A stretch of DNA of 64,000 bases from an uncultured Lachnospiraceae bacterium (GTDB taxonomy: Bacteria > Bacillota > Clostridia > Lachnospirales > Lachnospiraceae): contig CAMWFQ010000009.1 of assembly GCA_947173495.1 (NCBI GenBank), positions 1-64,000 of the forward strand. Reading direction: 5' to 3'. Positions 1 through 6,743 of the stretch are shown piece by piece. The notes below the pieces were generated by a model. It was not told where the DNA came from, did no database searches, and saw only the letters and a program-made list of their open reading frames with translations. How positions within the stretch are numbered: position 1 is the first letter of the stretch; each line of letters opens with the position of its first letter. The translations under genes and the position numbers were made by a program.

Positions 1-291
1 TTTCGGAACACGAAAAACTACGTCATACTCAACAGGCTAAAGCCCATATCAAAATATCGCGCAGACAAACCCCTGACTTTTGAGGGGGGACCGGGCTTAA
101 AAACCCGGCAGAGGTGTCTGTGTTATTTTTCCTGAAATGCATAAAAAAATAAGAATGCAACATTCTATATACAAATGTCGCATCCCTGCCTGTTATTATA
201 TTTATCGGATCAAGTCGAAAATACTTTAGGTCATATTTTAAGTTTTTTACTTTTTTATTTTTTTCTTTGTCTGTATTCATTTCTGTTATCT
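1..291. other. Gene-poor left edge
   Basis: No convincing gene is visible here. An 83-codon minus-strand frame at 29-280 has no Shine-Dalgarno site, runs through the candidate recombination site, and resembles no family I recognise, so it is not called. The stretch is AT-rich around 121-300 and contains the left candidate recombinase site (154-183). The first 60 bases may be the end of an element that starts outside the window. Confidence 0.4.
154..183. repeat. Left candidate crossover site for the adjacent tyrosine recombinase
   Basis: Two half-sites in opposite orientation (TGCAACATT and AAATGTCGCA) flank the AT spacer CTATATAC, the usual layout of a tyrosine-recombinase core. Read on the minus strand the spacer is GTATATAG, close to GTATATAA in the site at 1012-1042, so the two sites face each other. 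The 9-mer ccctgcctg follows at 184-192, and its reverse complement lies beside the right site at 1048-1056. Seen: the half-sites and their opposed orientation. Inferred: use by the recombinase encoded between them. Confidence 0.45.
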
Positions 292-876
292 TTACAGGGA
301 AATATTTTTGAATACCTTATCCCTGTCGTCCTGTTCAATCCCCAGATAGCGCTTTGTGATCTGATAGGAAGAATGGTTATAAATATTCATCAGCAGGGCC
401 GGCGGCGTTCCCTGCCGCCAGGCGTGGTAACCGAAGGTCTTCCGCAGGGAATGGCAGCTTATATTATGGCACAGACCCACGGACTCGGCGGCCTTTTTAA
501 TGACCCGGAAGGCCTGACTGCGGCTCAAAGGCTGATTTGCGCCCTTACGGCTGGGAAACAGGCAGGTATCTTTTTCAGGGGCGGATGAAAGCTGACTCCT
601 GTATACGGTGAGAACATCCATGACAGCCTGGTTTAAGGCGATAGCAGTCGATTTGCCGGTCTTTTTTTCTGTAACAGCCAGATGCTCCAGAAAGCAGCTT
701 CTGCTGAAATCATAAAGATCACCCCATCTTAATGCAAGAATATCCGTGATGCGGAGGGCGGTGTTGAGACCCAGAATGCAAAGGGTATAATTGCGGATGT
801 TTGTTTCTTTTTCCAGATAAAAATTCTTAAATTCGTGAAGCAATGCAGTATCTCTGATCGGTTGTGTTGTACTCAT
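292..876 (-). CDS. Small tyrosine recombinase, FimB/FimE-sized
   Basis: 194-residue protein made up almost only of the catalytic domain of the phage-integrase family. Visible catalytic elements are the first Arg in ALRITDILALRW, the beta-hairpin Lys region (EKKTGKS), the HSLRKTFGYH box (HxxR), the late His in NHSSYQITKRY and the nucleophilic Tyr in KRYLGI. The frame stays open to 1293, but the ATG at 876 has a good ribosome site (GGAAAGGAG, five bases before it) and gives the usual start for this size class. Proteins of this length in the family commonly invert DNA switches (FimB, FimE, RecV-like) rather than integrate phages. It lies between inverted candidate core sites (154-183 and 1012-1042) and transcribes away from csrA and flagellin. 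No phage genes or integration module are nearby, so a DNA-inversion role is plausible but unproven. Confidence 0.85.
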   Translation of the reverse strand: MSTTQPIRDTALLHEFKNFYLEKETNIRNYTLCILGLNTALRITDILALRWGDLYDFSRSCFLEHLAVTEKKTGKSTAIALNQAVMDVLTVYRSQLSSAPEKDTCLFPSRKGANQPLSRSQAFRVIKKAAESVGLCHNISCHSLRKTFGYHAWRQGTPPALLMNIYNHSSYQITKRYLGIEQDDRDKVFKNISL

Positions 877-977
877 TTTTCTCCTTTCCGTTTCCGGCGA
901 TGTTCCATGCCTGTTAACACTAAATATTCCTGTAAACATCATAGAAGACTCTCTCTGGGTCTTCCATGTCATGAAGT

Positions 978-1005
978 AAAGCGGCTGTGTTGAAGCAGCC
1001 GCTTT
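978..1005. terminator. 10-bp perfect hairpin at the edge of the possible invertible segment
   Basis: AAAGCGGCTG and CAGCCGCTTT form a perfect 10-bp stem around an 8-base loop. Neither side has a long U-tract, so this is at best a weak bidirectional terminator. It sits between the recombinase start and the right candidate recombination site, where it could block read-through toward csrA in this orientation. A TATAAT hexamer follows at 1009-1014, but I see no -35 at proper spacing. Confidence 0.4.
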
Positions 1006-1011
1006 CATTAT

Positions 1012-1042
1012 AATGCAACACTTGTATATAAAAAGTTGTATT
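1012..1042. repeat. Right candidate crossover site
   Basis: Half-sites TGCAACACTT and AAAGTTGTAT flank the spacer GTATATAA. This is the counterpart, in opposite orientation, of the site at 154-183. The site ends about 40 bases before the csrA start, so any promoter for csrA lies in or just inside the segment that could flip. Confidence 0.45.
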
Positions 1043-1083
1043 CGAAACAGGCAGGGATTGCTGAAAGAGACAAGGAGGTTGGC

Positions 1084-1416
1084 ATGCTGAGACTGACAGT
1101 GAGCACAGAGGAATATCTGATGATCGGGGAGGACATCAGGCTGGTGTTTTTGGGAGGGACGGGAAAGCACCTGAGAATCATGATAGATGCACCCAGGGAC
1201 AGAAATATCGTCAGGAGTACCGTACTGGAAAGGGACATCAGGGATTCGGAAGAGAGAGCAAGGATCCCCCGCTATTACGCGGAGCAGGAGCATCCGGAGA
1301 AATATGTGAAGAAGAGAGGAGGAGGACCCAGGGAACAGGAGAGTCCGGCACCCGAAGGGAAAAAGCCTGTTATTTCAATTGTTCATGGAAAGGTAAGGAG
1401 CAGTTCAATCAGGTAA
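1084..1416 (+). CDS. CsrA-family RNA-binding regulator with extended tail
   Basis: 110-residue protein whose first 50 residues match CsrA/RsmA (start MLRLTVS, then LMIGEDIRL, GKHLRIMIDAPRD and Arg44). CsrA dimers bind GGA motifs in mRNA leaders and block translation; in Bacillus and clostridia the classic target is the flagellin mRNA. The ATG at 1084 follows an excellent AAGGAGG. An upstream in-frame ATG at 1036 has no ribosome site and would add residues not found in the family. Two features are odd: the normally conserved Arg6-Arg7 are Val-Ser, and a 50-residue basic, Glu/Pro-rich tail extends beyond the usual 60-75 residues. Flagellin starts 125 bp downstream and carries a CsrA-like hairpin in its leader. 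FliW, the usual CsrA antagonist, is not in the window. Confidence 0.85.
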   Translation: MLRLTVSTEEYLMIGEDIRLVFLGGTGKHLRIMIDAPRDRNIVRSTVLERDIRDSEERARIPRYYAEQEHPEKYVKKRGGGPREQESPAPEGKKPVISIVHGKVRSSSIR

Positions 1417-1497
1417 TAACCGGACGTTCTGCATTGCAGCAAGGGCACGGCAGAGGGATGCCCGGTCATTATAAAAGACACACAAACAATTCACACC

Positions 1498-1534
1498 GAT
1501 GTAAACGGATTTACATCAGGTAAAGCCAAGGAGG
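1498..1534 (+). promoter_or_regulatory. CsrA-type binding hairpin and overlapping Shine-Dalgarno in the flagellin leader
   Basis: GATGTAA and TTACATC (1498-1504, 1511-1517) form a perfect 7-bp stem that presents the hexaloop ACGGAT, a GGA in a hairpin loop as in the CsrA consensus (loop ANGGAU). Eleven bases later the AAGGAGG ribosome site (1528-1534) supplies a second GGA, seven bases from the ATG. This reproduces the two-site layout of the Bacillus subtilis hag leader, where one site overlaps the Shine-Dalgarno. With csrA as the preceding gene, translational repression of flagellin is the natural reading. A consensus sigma-28 promoter was not found: TAAA (1472) and CCGAT (1496) are 20 bases apart, too far. 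Confidence 0.65.
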
Positions 1535-1541
1535 TAAATTT

Positions 1542-3191
1542 ATGGTAGTACAACACAACTTAACAGCAATGAATTCCAACAGAATGCTCGGTCTGACCAC
1601 AAAGTCACAGGCCAAGTCCACTGAGAAGCTCTCTTCCGGTTATAAGATCAACCGTGCGGCGGATGACGCGGCAGGACTGGCGATCAGTGAAAAAATGAGA
1701 AGGCAGATCAGAGGTCTGACTCAGGCTTCCTTAAACGCACAGGATGGTATCAGCGCAGTACAGACGGCAGAAGGTGCTCTGACAGAAGTACACGATATGC
1801 TCCAGAGAATGAACGAGCTGGCAACCAAGGCGGCAAACGGAACAAACTCCTCGGAGGAGCGCGAATACATCCAGAGCGAGGTTGATGCTCTCATCGATGA
1901 GATTGACCGTGTGGCAGAGACCACCAAGTTCAATGAGCTGTATCTGCTCAAGGGCGGCGACAGCGATTCCGCAGCAGATACGGCGGCTGTTAAAAAGACC
2001 GCTGTCATGAATGACGCGGCAAAGAAGCTGGGAGAGATGACGATCACTCTTAAGGCTGGTGCAGCAGCTGTGTATGGTGCAGGTGAGACAGATGCGGTTA
2101 CGGCTACCGCTGCTGCCGCTGCTGCGTCAATGGCGTTGGATACGGCCACACTTGGAACAAACAAGTTATTTGTAAGCCCGACGGCCGGTGGAACAGCAGC
2201 AACCGATCATGTGGAGGTAACAGACGCAAATCTTTCTACTTATTTTGACGTGGATGCACAGGGAAACGTTACGGCGAAAGCAGGTCTCAGCTTTGTAACG
2301 GCAGCCAATGCGACAGTTGCCAATGCTAACGGTGGAACGACTTCCAATGGTGTGGCTGTAGTGAAGGGCACCGCAGCAACAACCGCAACCACCGGCACCC
2401 TCGACCAATATGTAGAATTAGATGCCGATGGTAACTTAAAGTATAAGGCTGGTGCAATGCTGTACAAGGTAGCTGCTGATGCAACAGGCCAGCATGGTGC
2501 GCAGACTCCTCAAACCGGCAGTCAACAGATTGCAGAAGGTGATCTGGGAACCTATTTTGAGGCAAAAGGAACACCGATCCGCACAGGAGCAAATAATACC
2601 GATCCGGCTCTGGCAGAAGATGCGGATATGTCTGCTTACTTTGATGAATATGGTGTATACAAGGGAGGTCTCTATCTGGAGGATAATGCAGGCGCCATGA
2701 AGGAGATCGGTGCGGAGCAGATCGAAAAATATTTTACCTTTAAAAATGCAGACGGTTCAGACAGCAGTGCCGCCACTTCCAAGCTGCAGTTCAAGCTTCA
2801 GGTGGGAGCAGATGGTACGGAACGGAATATGATTGAAGTGGAAATCGAGTCCATGAGCGCAGCCGGGATCGGTGTTGATGGACTGGTGAAGACAGGTGTT
2901 CTCACGCAGGACAGCGCCAGAGAGACCATTGAGACACTGAAAGGAGCTATCAAGAAGGTTTCCCAGCAGCGTTCCGACCTTGGTGCAGTTCAGAACCGTT
3001 TGGAACACACCATTAACAATCTGGACAATATTGTTGAGAATACAACCGCCGCAGAATCCCAGATCCGTGATACGGATATGGCTACTGAGATGGTCAGATA
3101 CTCCAATAACCAGATTCTTGCACAGGCCGGTCAGGCAATGCTTGCACAGGCAAATCAGTCAAACCAGGGTGTTCTTTCGCTCCTTGGTTAA
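1542..3191 (+). CDS. fliC: Flagellin
   Basis: 549-residue flagellin, the filament subunit secreted by the flagellar type III apparatus. The N-terminal D0/D1 (residues 1-140) is canonical (VVQHNLTAMNSNRML, SSGYKINRAADDAAGLAISE) and includes the LQRMNELA helix that corresponds to the TLR5-binding region. The C-terminal D1/D0 (about 455-549) is also canonical, ending in ILAQAGQAMLAQANQ. The middle (140-450) is Ala/Thr-rich and variable, with a degenerate motif of the form L..YF....G...KAG repeated about five times (near residues 228, 284, 333, 360, 392). Translation starts at the ATG seven bases after AAGGAGG. It is monocistronic, with a CsrA-type leader and a strong terminator at 3237. Many Lachnospiraceae flagellins bind TLR5 but signal weakly; that cannot be judged from sequence alone. 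Confidence 0.95.
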   Translation: MVVQHNLTAMNSNRMLGLTTKSQAKSTEKLSSGYKINRAADDAAGLAISEKMRRQIRGLTQASLNAQDGISAVQTAEGALTEVHDMLQRMNELATKAANGTNSSEEREYIQSEVDALIDEIDRVAETTKFNELYLLKGGDSDSAADTAAVKKTAVMNDAAKKLGEMTITLKAGAAAVYGAGETDAVTATAAAAAASMALDTATLGTNKLFVSPTAGGTAATDHVEVTDANLSTYFDVDAQGNVTAKAGLSFVTAANATVANANGGTTSNGVAVVKGTAATTATTGTLDQYVELDADGNLKYKAGAMLYKVAADATGQHGAQTPQTGSQQIAEGDLGTYFEAKGTPIRTGANNTDPALAEDADMSAYFDEYGVYKGGLYLEDNAGAMKEIGAEQIEKYFTFKNADGSDSSAATSKLQFKLQVGADGTERNMIEVEIESMSAAGIGVDGLVKTGVLTQDSARETIETLKGAIKKVSQQRSDLGAVQNRLEHTINNLDNIVENTTAAESQIRDTDMATEMVRYSNNQILAQAGQAMLAQANQSNQGVLSLLG

Positions 3192-3236
3192 TGGCCGGGC
3201 AGTTAAAAAATTGGAATATTGTTGTACACATAATAC

Positions 3237-3276
3237 AAAAACCGCGGGAGGGAAAGAACTCTCCCGCGGTTTTTGT
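3237..3276 (+). terminator. Rho-independent terminator of flagellin
   Basis: CCGCGGGAG and CTCCCGCGG form a GC-rich stem around GGAAAGAA, preceded by an A-run and followed by TTTTTGTT. This is a strong terminator, and the flanking A and T runs suit bidirectional activity. Confidence 0.9.
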
Positions 3277-3378
3277 TATGGCCTGTTTCCTTTTTCTGTA
3301 ATTAATCATCTCCTGTAAATATTTCCCGGTGTATATATTTCCTGAATTCAAAACATGATAAGAAATAACAAAAAGAGA

Positions 3379-3409
3379 TTGACAAGGCAATGGAAATATT
3401 GTATATATA
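3379..3409 (+). promoter_or_regulatory. Sigma-A promoter of sugar-importer operon 1
   Basis: TTGACA (3379-3384), a 17-bp spacer and TATATA(AT) (3402-3409) give a near-consensus vegetative promoter. Downstream, 3410-3443 is an AT-rich stretch with the repeated motif AATTAAAC/TTTAATTAA, which could be a regulator site, for example for the ROK protein encoded at the end of the cluster. Confidence 0.75.
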
Positions 3410-3462
3410 ATTTATAATTAAACTTTAATTAATAATTAAACCTAAGAGAAGGAGGAAGTTAT

Positions 3463-4851
3463 ATGAAACGATCAAATCCCCAAAAAGTTCTTGCTGTGCT
3501 AATGGCCTGCATTATGGTTCTGTCTGCGGGATGCGGCAATTCCGGTGCAGACAAATCGACCGACAGTGCTGCAGATACCCAGGAGAGCAAATCGTCTGAC
3601 AGTGCTGCAGATACCCAGGAAGGCCAGACAGCCGATAGTTCCGCAGAGACGCAGGCAGGTGACGATCCGGCAGATGCTCCTGAGGAAAGCATTCGGGTTA
3701 TCACATATTTTGCAGGTTCTGATACCTGGGCGCCTACATGGAAAGAAGTAATTGCTGAATACATGGAGGCTCATCCTAATATTACGATTATAGATGAATC
3801 GGTTCCCACTGCCGGTACCAGCGATGTGATCCGTCCGAAGATGAATGCTGATATTACGGCCAATACCCCTGCAGATTGCGCATTATATTTTAATGGGACA
3901 GATGCGGAACCGTTGTATAAATCCGGGCTTTATGTTACATGGGATGAAATTCTGGATGAAGATCCACAGTGGAGGGATCAGTTTTTGACGGCAGCTCTTG
4001 AAGCAGGAAAGACGAATGGTGAAATCAGCAACCTTCCCTATATCGGCTCTTTTGAAGGACTGATTTATAATAAGGCTATTTTTGACGAGTACCAGTTAGA
4101 GTACCCGACAAGCTGGGAGAATATCATAAAGGCCTGTCAGGTGCTTTCAACGGAATCGGATTATATTCCGTTGTCAAATTCTCTGCTTCGTGTGACGGCG
4201 CTGTTTGATTGTATCCTGCTTGCACAGGTGGGCCCTGAAAAGCGTAATGAATATATGGATTCTTCCTGGGCCGCAGGACTGGACCGGATTAAAGAGCTGT
4301 ATGAGGCAGGCGCTTTTCCCAAGGATGCCGCAACACTGGCATTGGCTGACGTCCGTGCGATGTTCGCGGAAGGAAAAGCTGCCATGATGTTTGATGGATC
4401 CTGGGTATTAAACAGCGTTGAAGATAATCCTGACATGCGTATGATTTCATGCCCTGTTTTTGAAGACGGAACCGGTGAGGAAGGAGCTGTAATCGCGGAT
4501 TATGCATCCGGCTGGTTTATGTCCAAAGCGGCCTATGAGCGCAGCAGCGCGACCCTGGATTTCATTAAATTTATGTGTTCTCCGGAAACACTCTCCCGGT
4601 TTATCGAAGTTGGCGGTTATGCAGCCATGCAGATAGAAACCACCGAAAATACGAAACCTGTCAATGTCAGTGCAGCTGAGATGATGGCTGCGGCAACACG
4701 GATGGTTTCTCCCATTAATCAGAATATGAATCGTGAGGTTTATAACTCACTTTCCGGTAACATTGTGCTTGTGTGTGAAGATGAAATGACCAGTGAAGAG
4801 CTGCTTCAGGAGTCCCGGGACATGCTGGACTCTATTGAGGCAATGGAATAA
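3463..4851 (+). CDS. Sugar ABC importer 1: lipoprotein binding protein
   Basis: 462-residue extracellular solute-binding protein of family 1 (CUT1 type). It begins with a lipoprotein signal (hydrophobic residues 8-20, lipobox LSAGC with Cys23), so it should be anchored on the outer face of the membrane. Residues 24-65 are an acidic Ser/Asp/Gln-rich linker containing a direct repeat (DSAADTQE twice, 36-bp period in the DNA at 3562 and 3598). The rest has the usual two-lobe fold, with motifs such as EGKAAMMFDGSW typical of carbohydrate-binding proteins. Ribosome site AGGAGG precedes the ATG. Two permeases follow at 4931 and 5814; no ATPase is encoded. The nearby GH9 enzyme suggests a beta-glucan-type oligosaccharide, but the substrate is inference. 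Confidence 0.9.
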   Translation: MKRSNPQKVLAVLMACIMVLSAGCGNSGADKSTDSAADTQESKSSDSAADTQEGQTADSSAETQAGDDPADAPEESIRVITYFAGSDTWAPTWKEVIAEYMEAHPNITIIDESVPTAGTSDVIRPKMNADITANTPADCALYFNGTDAEPLYKSGLYVTWDEILDEDPQWRDQFLTAALEAGKTNGEISNLPYIGSFEGLIYNKAIFDEYQLEYPTSWENIIKACQVLSTESDYIPLSNSLLRVTALFDCILLAQVGPEKRNEYMDSSWAAGLDRIKELYEAGAFPKDAATLALADVRAMFAEGKAAMMFDGSWVLNSVEDNPDMRMISCPVFEDGTGEEGAVIADYASGWFMSKAAYERSSATLDFIKFMCSPETLSRFIEVGGYAAMQIETTENTKPVNVSAAEMMAAATRMVSPINQNMNREVYNSLSGNIVLVCEDEMTSEELLQESRDMLDSIEAME

Positions 4852-4930
4852 GACATTTGATCTCAGGCAGGCAGTATTGATGCGATGTGCTGTCTGCCCT
4901 GACACATTGGCTATAAGGAGGAGCATTTCT

Positions 4931-5800
4931 ATGGCGTTGAAAAGCAAAAAGTATCCGCTTTTATTCCTCATTCCGGCGCTTGCCTTTATAGGAATTTTTT
5001 TACTTCTGCCTTTGGGAAGGACCGTTTATTACAGCTTTACGGCATGGTTCAATTTTGCGCCGACGAAGAAGTTTATCGGGCTTCAAAACTATGTGAATCT
5101 GCTACAGGATGACGTACTGCGCATTGCTTTACGCAATACGGGAATTTTAATTGTATTTGCGCTGATCTTTCAAATCGGAATCGCTACGCTGCTGGCGGTC
5201 TGTGTTGATTCTGTCCGTCATGGCTTTCAGTTTTTCCGTACCGTTTACTTTTTTCCAGTCATTATTTCGGCAACGGCGATTGGGCTGATGTTTTCTTTGA
5301 TCTATAAATATGATTATGGTCTGCTCAATAATATTCTGGCGGGTTTTGGGAAAGAGAAGCAGGTGTGGCTGACTGCCAAAAGTGCAATCTATTGCGTAGC
5401 GATCCCCACTGTGTGGCAGCATGTGGGCTTTTATTTCATAGTGGTATTAACCGGAATTACCAATATCCCGGGAGATATTTATGAGTCCGCTACATTGGAT
5501 GGGGCAACTTTCCGGCAAAGAGCGGTTCATATCACGATTCCCATGCTGAAACCGATACTGGTTTCTAATATTGTTCTGGTGGTATCCCAGAGCTTTCGGG
5601 TGTTTGACATGGTGTATGTGGTTACAGGGGGAGGACCACGCCATGAATCTGAGCTGCTCAGCTCCTATATGTATTCGAAGGCTTTTGCGGATTATAATAC
5701 CGGCTATGCCAGTGCAATTGCCATTGTAATGATTATTATGGGCATTTTCCTGACCGGAATTCTCCGTTTTCTGACAGGCAGAATGCAGGGAGACGACTGA
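4931..5800 (+). CDS. Sugar ABC importer 1: MalF/UgpA-type permease
   Basis: 289-residue inner-membrane permease with six predicted hydrophobic segments and the cytoplasmic EAA loop (ESATLDGATFRQRAVHITIP) that docks the ATPase. The frame is open from 4793, but the ATG at 4931 has AGGAGGA nine bases upstream and starts the typical basic N-terminus (MALKSKKY). It pairs with the permease at 5814 and the binding protein at 3463. No ATPase gene lies in the cluster, so a shared MsmX-type ATPase is expected. Confidence 0.9.
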   Translation: MALKSKKYPLLFLIPALAFIGIFLLLPLGRTVYYSFTAWFNFAPTKKFIGLQNYVNLLQDDVLRIALRNTGILIVFALIFQIGIATLLAVCVDSVRHGFQFFRTVYFFPVIISATAIGLMFSLIYKYDYGLLNNILAGFGKEKQVWLTAKSAIYCVAIPTVWQHVGFYFIVVLTGITNIPGDIYESATLDGATFRQRAVHITIPMLKPILVSNIVLVVSQSFRVFDMVYVVTGGGPRHESELLSSYMYSKAFADYNTGYASAIAIVMIIMGIFLTGILRFLTGRMQGDD

Positions 5801-5813
5801 GAGGTAAAAGATC

Positions 5814-6677
5814 ATGAAATATAATTATGTGAAAAAAAGTGACAGAATCAAGGCTTCTGTGTACGGATGTCTGCTATACGCGTTTCTGATCTTCTGGGCA
5901 CTGCTGACCATTGTTCCGTTACTTTGGGTGTTTATTAACTCCTTTAAAACGTCAAACGATATTCTGCTGAATTCCCTGGATCTTCCTAAAAGATGGGATC
6001 TTCGGAATTATATCAATATGTCCACATATCCGGATATGAATCTGATCACGGCATTTAAAAACAGTATGTTGATATGTGGAGGGGTTGTGTCGGGGGTTTT
6101 AATCGGTGCGGGATTTGCGTCTTTTGCATTGGGACGTTTTGATAACTGGTTTAATAAATATGTAAACGCACTGTTGTCCGGCTGCATGTTGATTCCGGCT
6201 TTTTCAACACTTATCCCGAACTTTGTACTCATCAGCGGTTCGCCTTTCCGCGGAACACAGTGGGCAGTTATACTGCCGCTGATTGCCAGTAATATGAGTT
6301 TTTCTACAATTTTGCTGACAGGATATGTGCGCTCCCTGCCAAGAGAACTGGATGAAGCTGCTATTATTGACGGAGCCAGTGTTATGCAGGTATTTGTCCG
6401 TATTATAATTCCATTATCCAAGCCCATGCTGGTTACGGTGGGAACCATGGCTTTTATCTGGACGTATAATGAGCTGCTGCTTTCCCTGGTATATCTGCCT
6501 ACCCGGAATTTGCAGCCGGTCAGCGTGATTCTGTCTCTTGTGAGCAATATGTACGGTACAGATTATGGTGCTATGATGGCATCTATCTGCCTGACGATTC
6601 TGCCGGTATTACTGCTGTATATTGCAGGACAAAAACAGGTTGTCAAAGGGCTGACAGCGGGAGCTGTAAAAGGATGA
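5814..6677 (+). CDS. Sugar ABC importer 1: MalG/UgpE-type permease
   Basis: 287-residue membrane permease with about six transmembrane segments and an EAA loop (LDEAAIIDGASVMQVFVRII, followed by PLSKP). The C-terminus KGLTAGAVKG is the standard ending of CUT1 MalG-type subunits. It starts 13 bp after the preceding permease with a GAGAGG ribosome site, so the two are co-transcribed. It is followed 66 bp later by the GH9 gene, which very likely belongs to the same operon. Confidence 0.9.
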   Translation: MKYNYVKKSDRIKASVYGCLLYAFLIFWALLTIVPLLWVFINSFKTSNDILLNSLDLPKRWDLRNYINMSTYPDMNLITAFKNSMLICGGVVSGVLIGAGFASFALGRFDNWFNKYVNALLSGCMLIPAFSTLIPNFVLISGSPFRGTQWAVILPLIASNMSFSTILLTGYVRSLPRELDEAAIIDGASVMQVFVRIIIPLSKPMLVTVGTMAFIWTYNELLLSLVYLPTRNLQPVSVILSLVSNMYGTDYGAMMASICLTILPVLLLYIAGQKQVVKGLTAGAVKG

Positions 6678-6743
6678 GTGTGATCTGAGAGGGCGGCGCT
6701 TCAGCGGGGAAAACAGAAAGAAAATGATAAGGGAGAAGAAACG

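Noticed and set aside
29-280. 83-codon minus-strand frame downstream of the recombinase
   Set aside because: No ribosome site, low-complexity lysine/tyrosine-rich start, no family resemblance, and it passes through the candidate recombination site.
292-876. Recombinase as the integrase of a prophage or conjugative element
   Set aside because: No phage, relaxase, excisionase or attachment-site context follows, and the protein lacks the N-terminal arm-binding domain of integrases.
1472-1502. Sigma-28 promoter for flagellin (TAAA ... CCGAT)
   Set aside because: The boxes are too far apart (19 bases between TAAA and ACCGATGT rather than about 15), and the CCGAT overlaps the CsrA hairpin.
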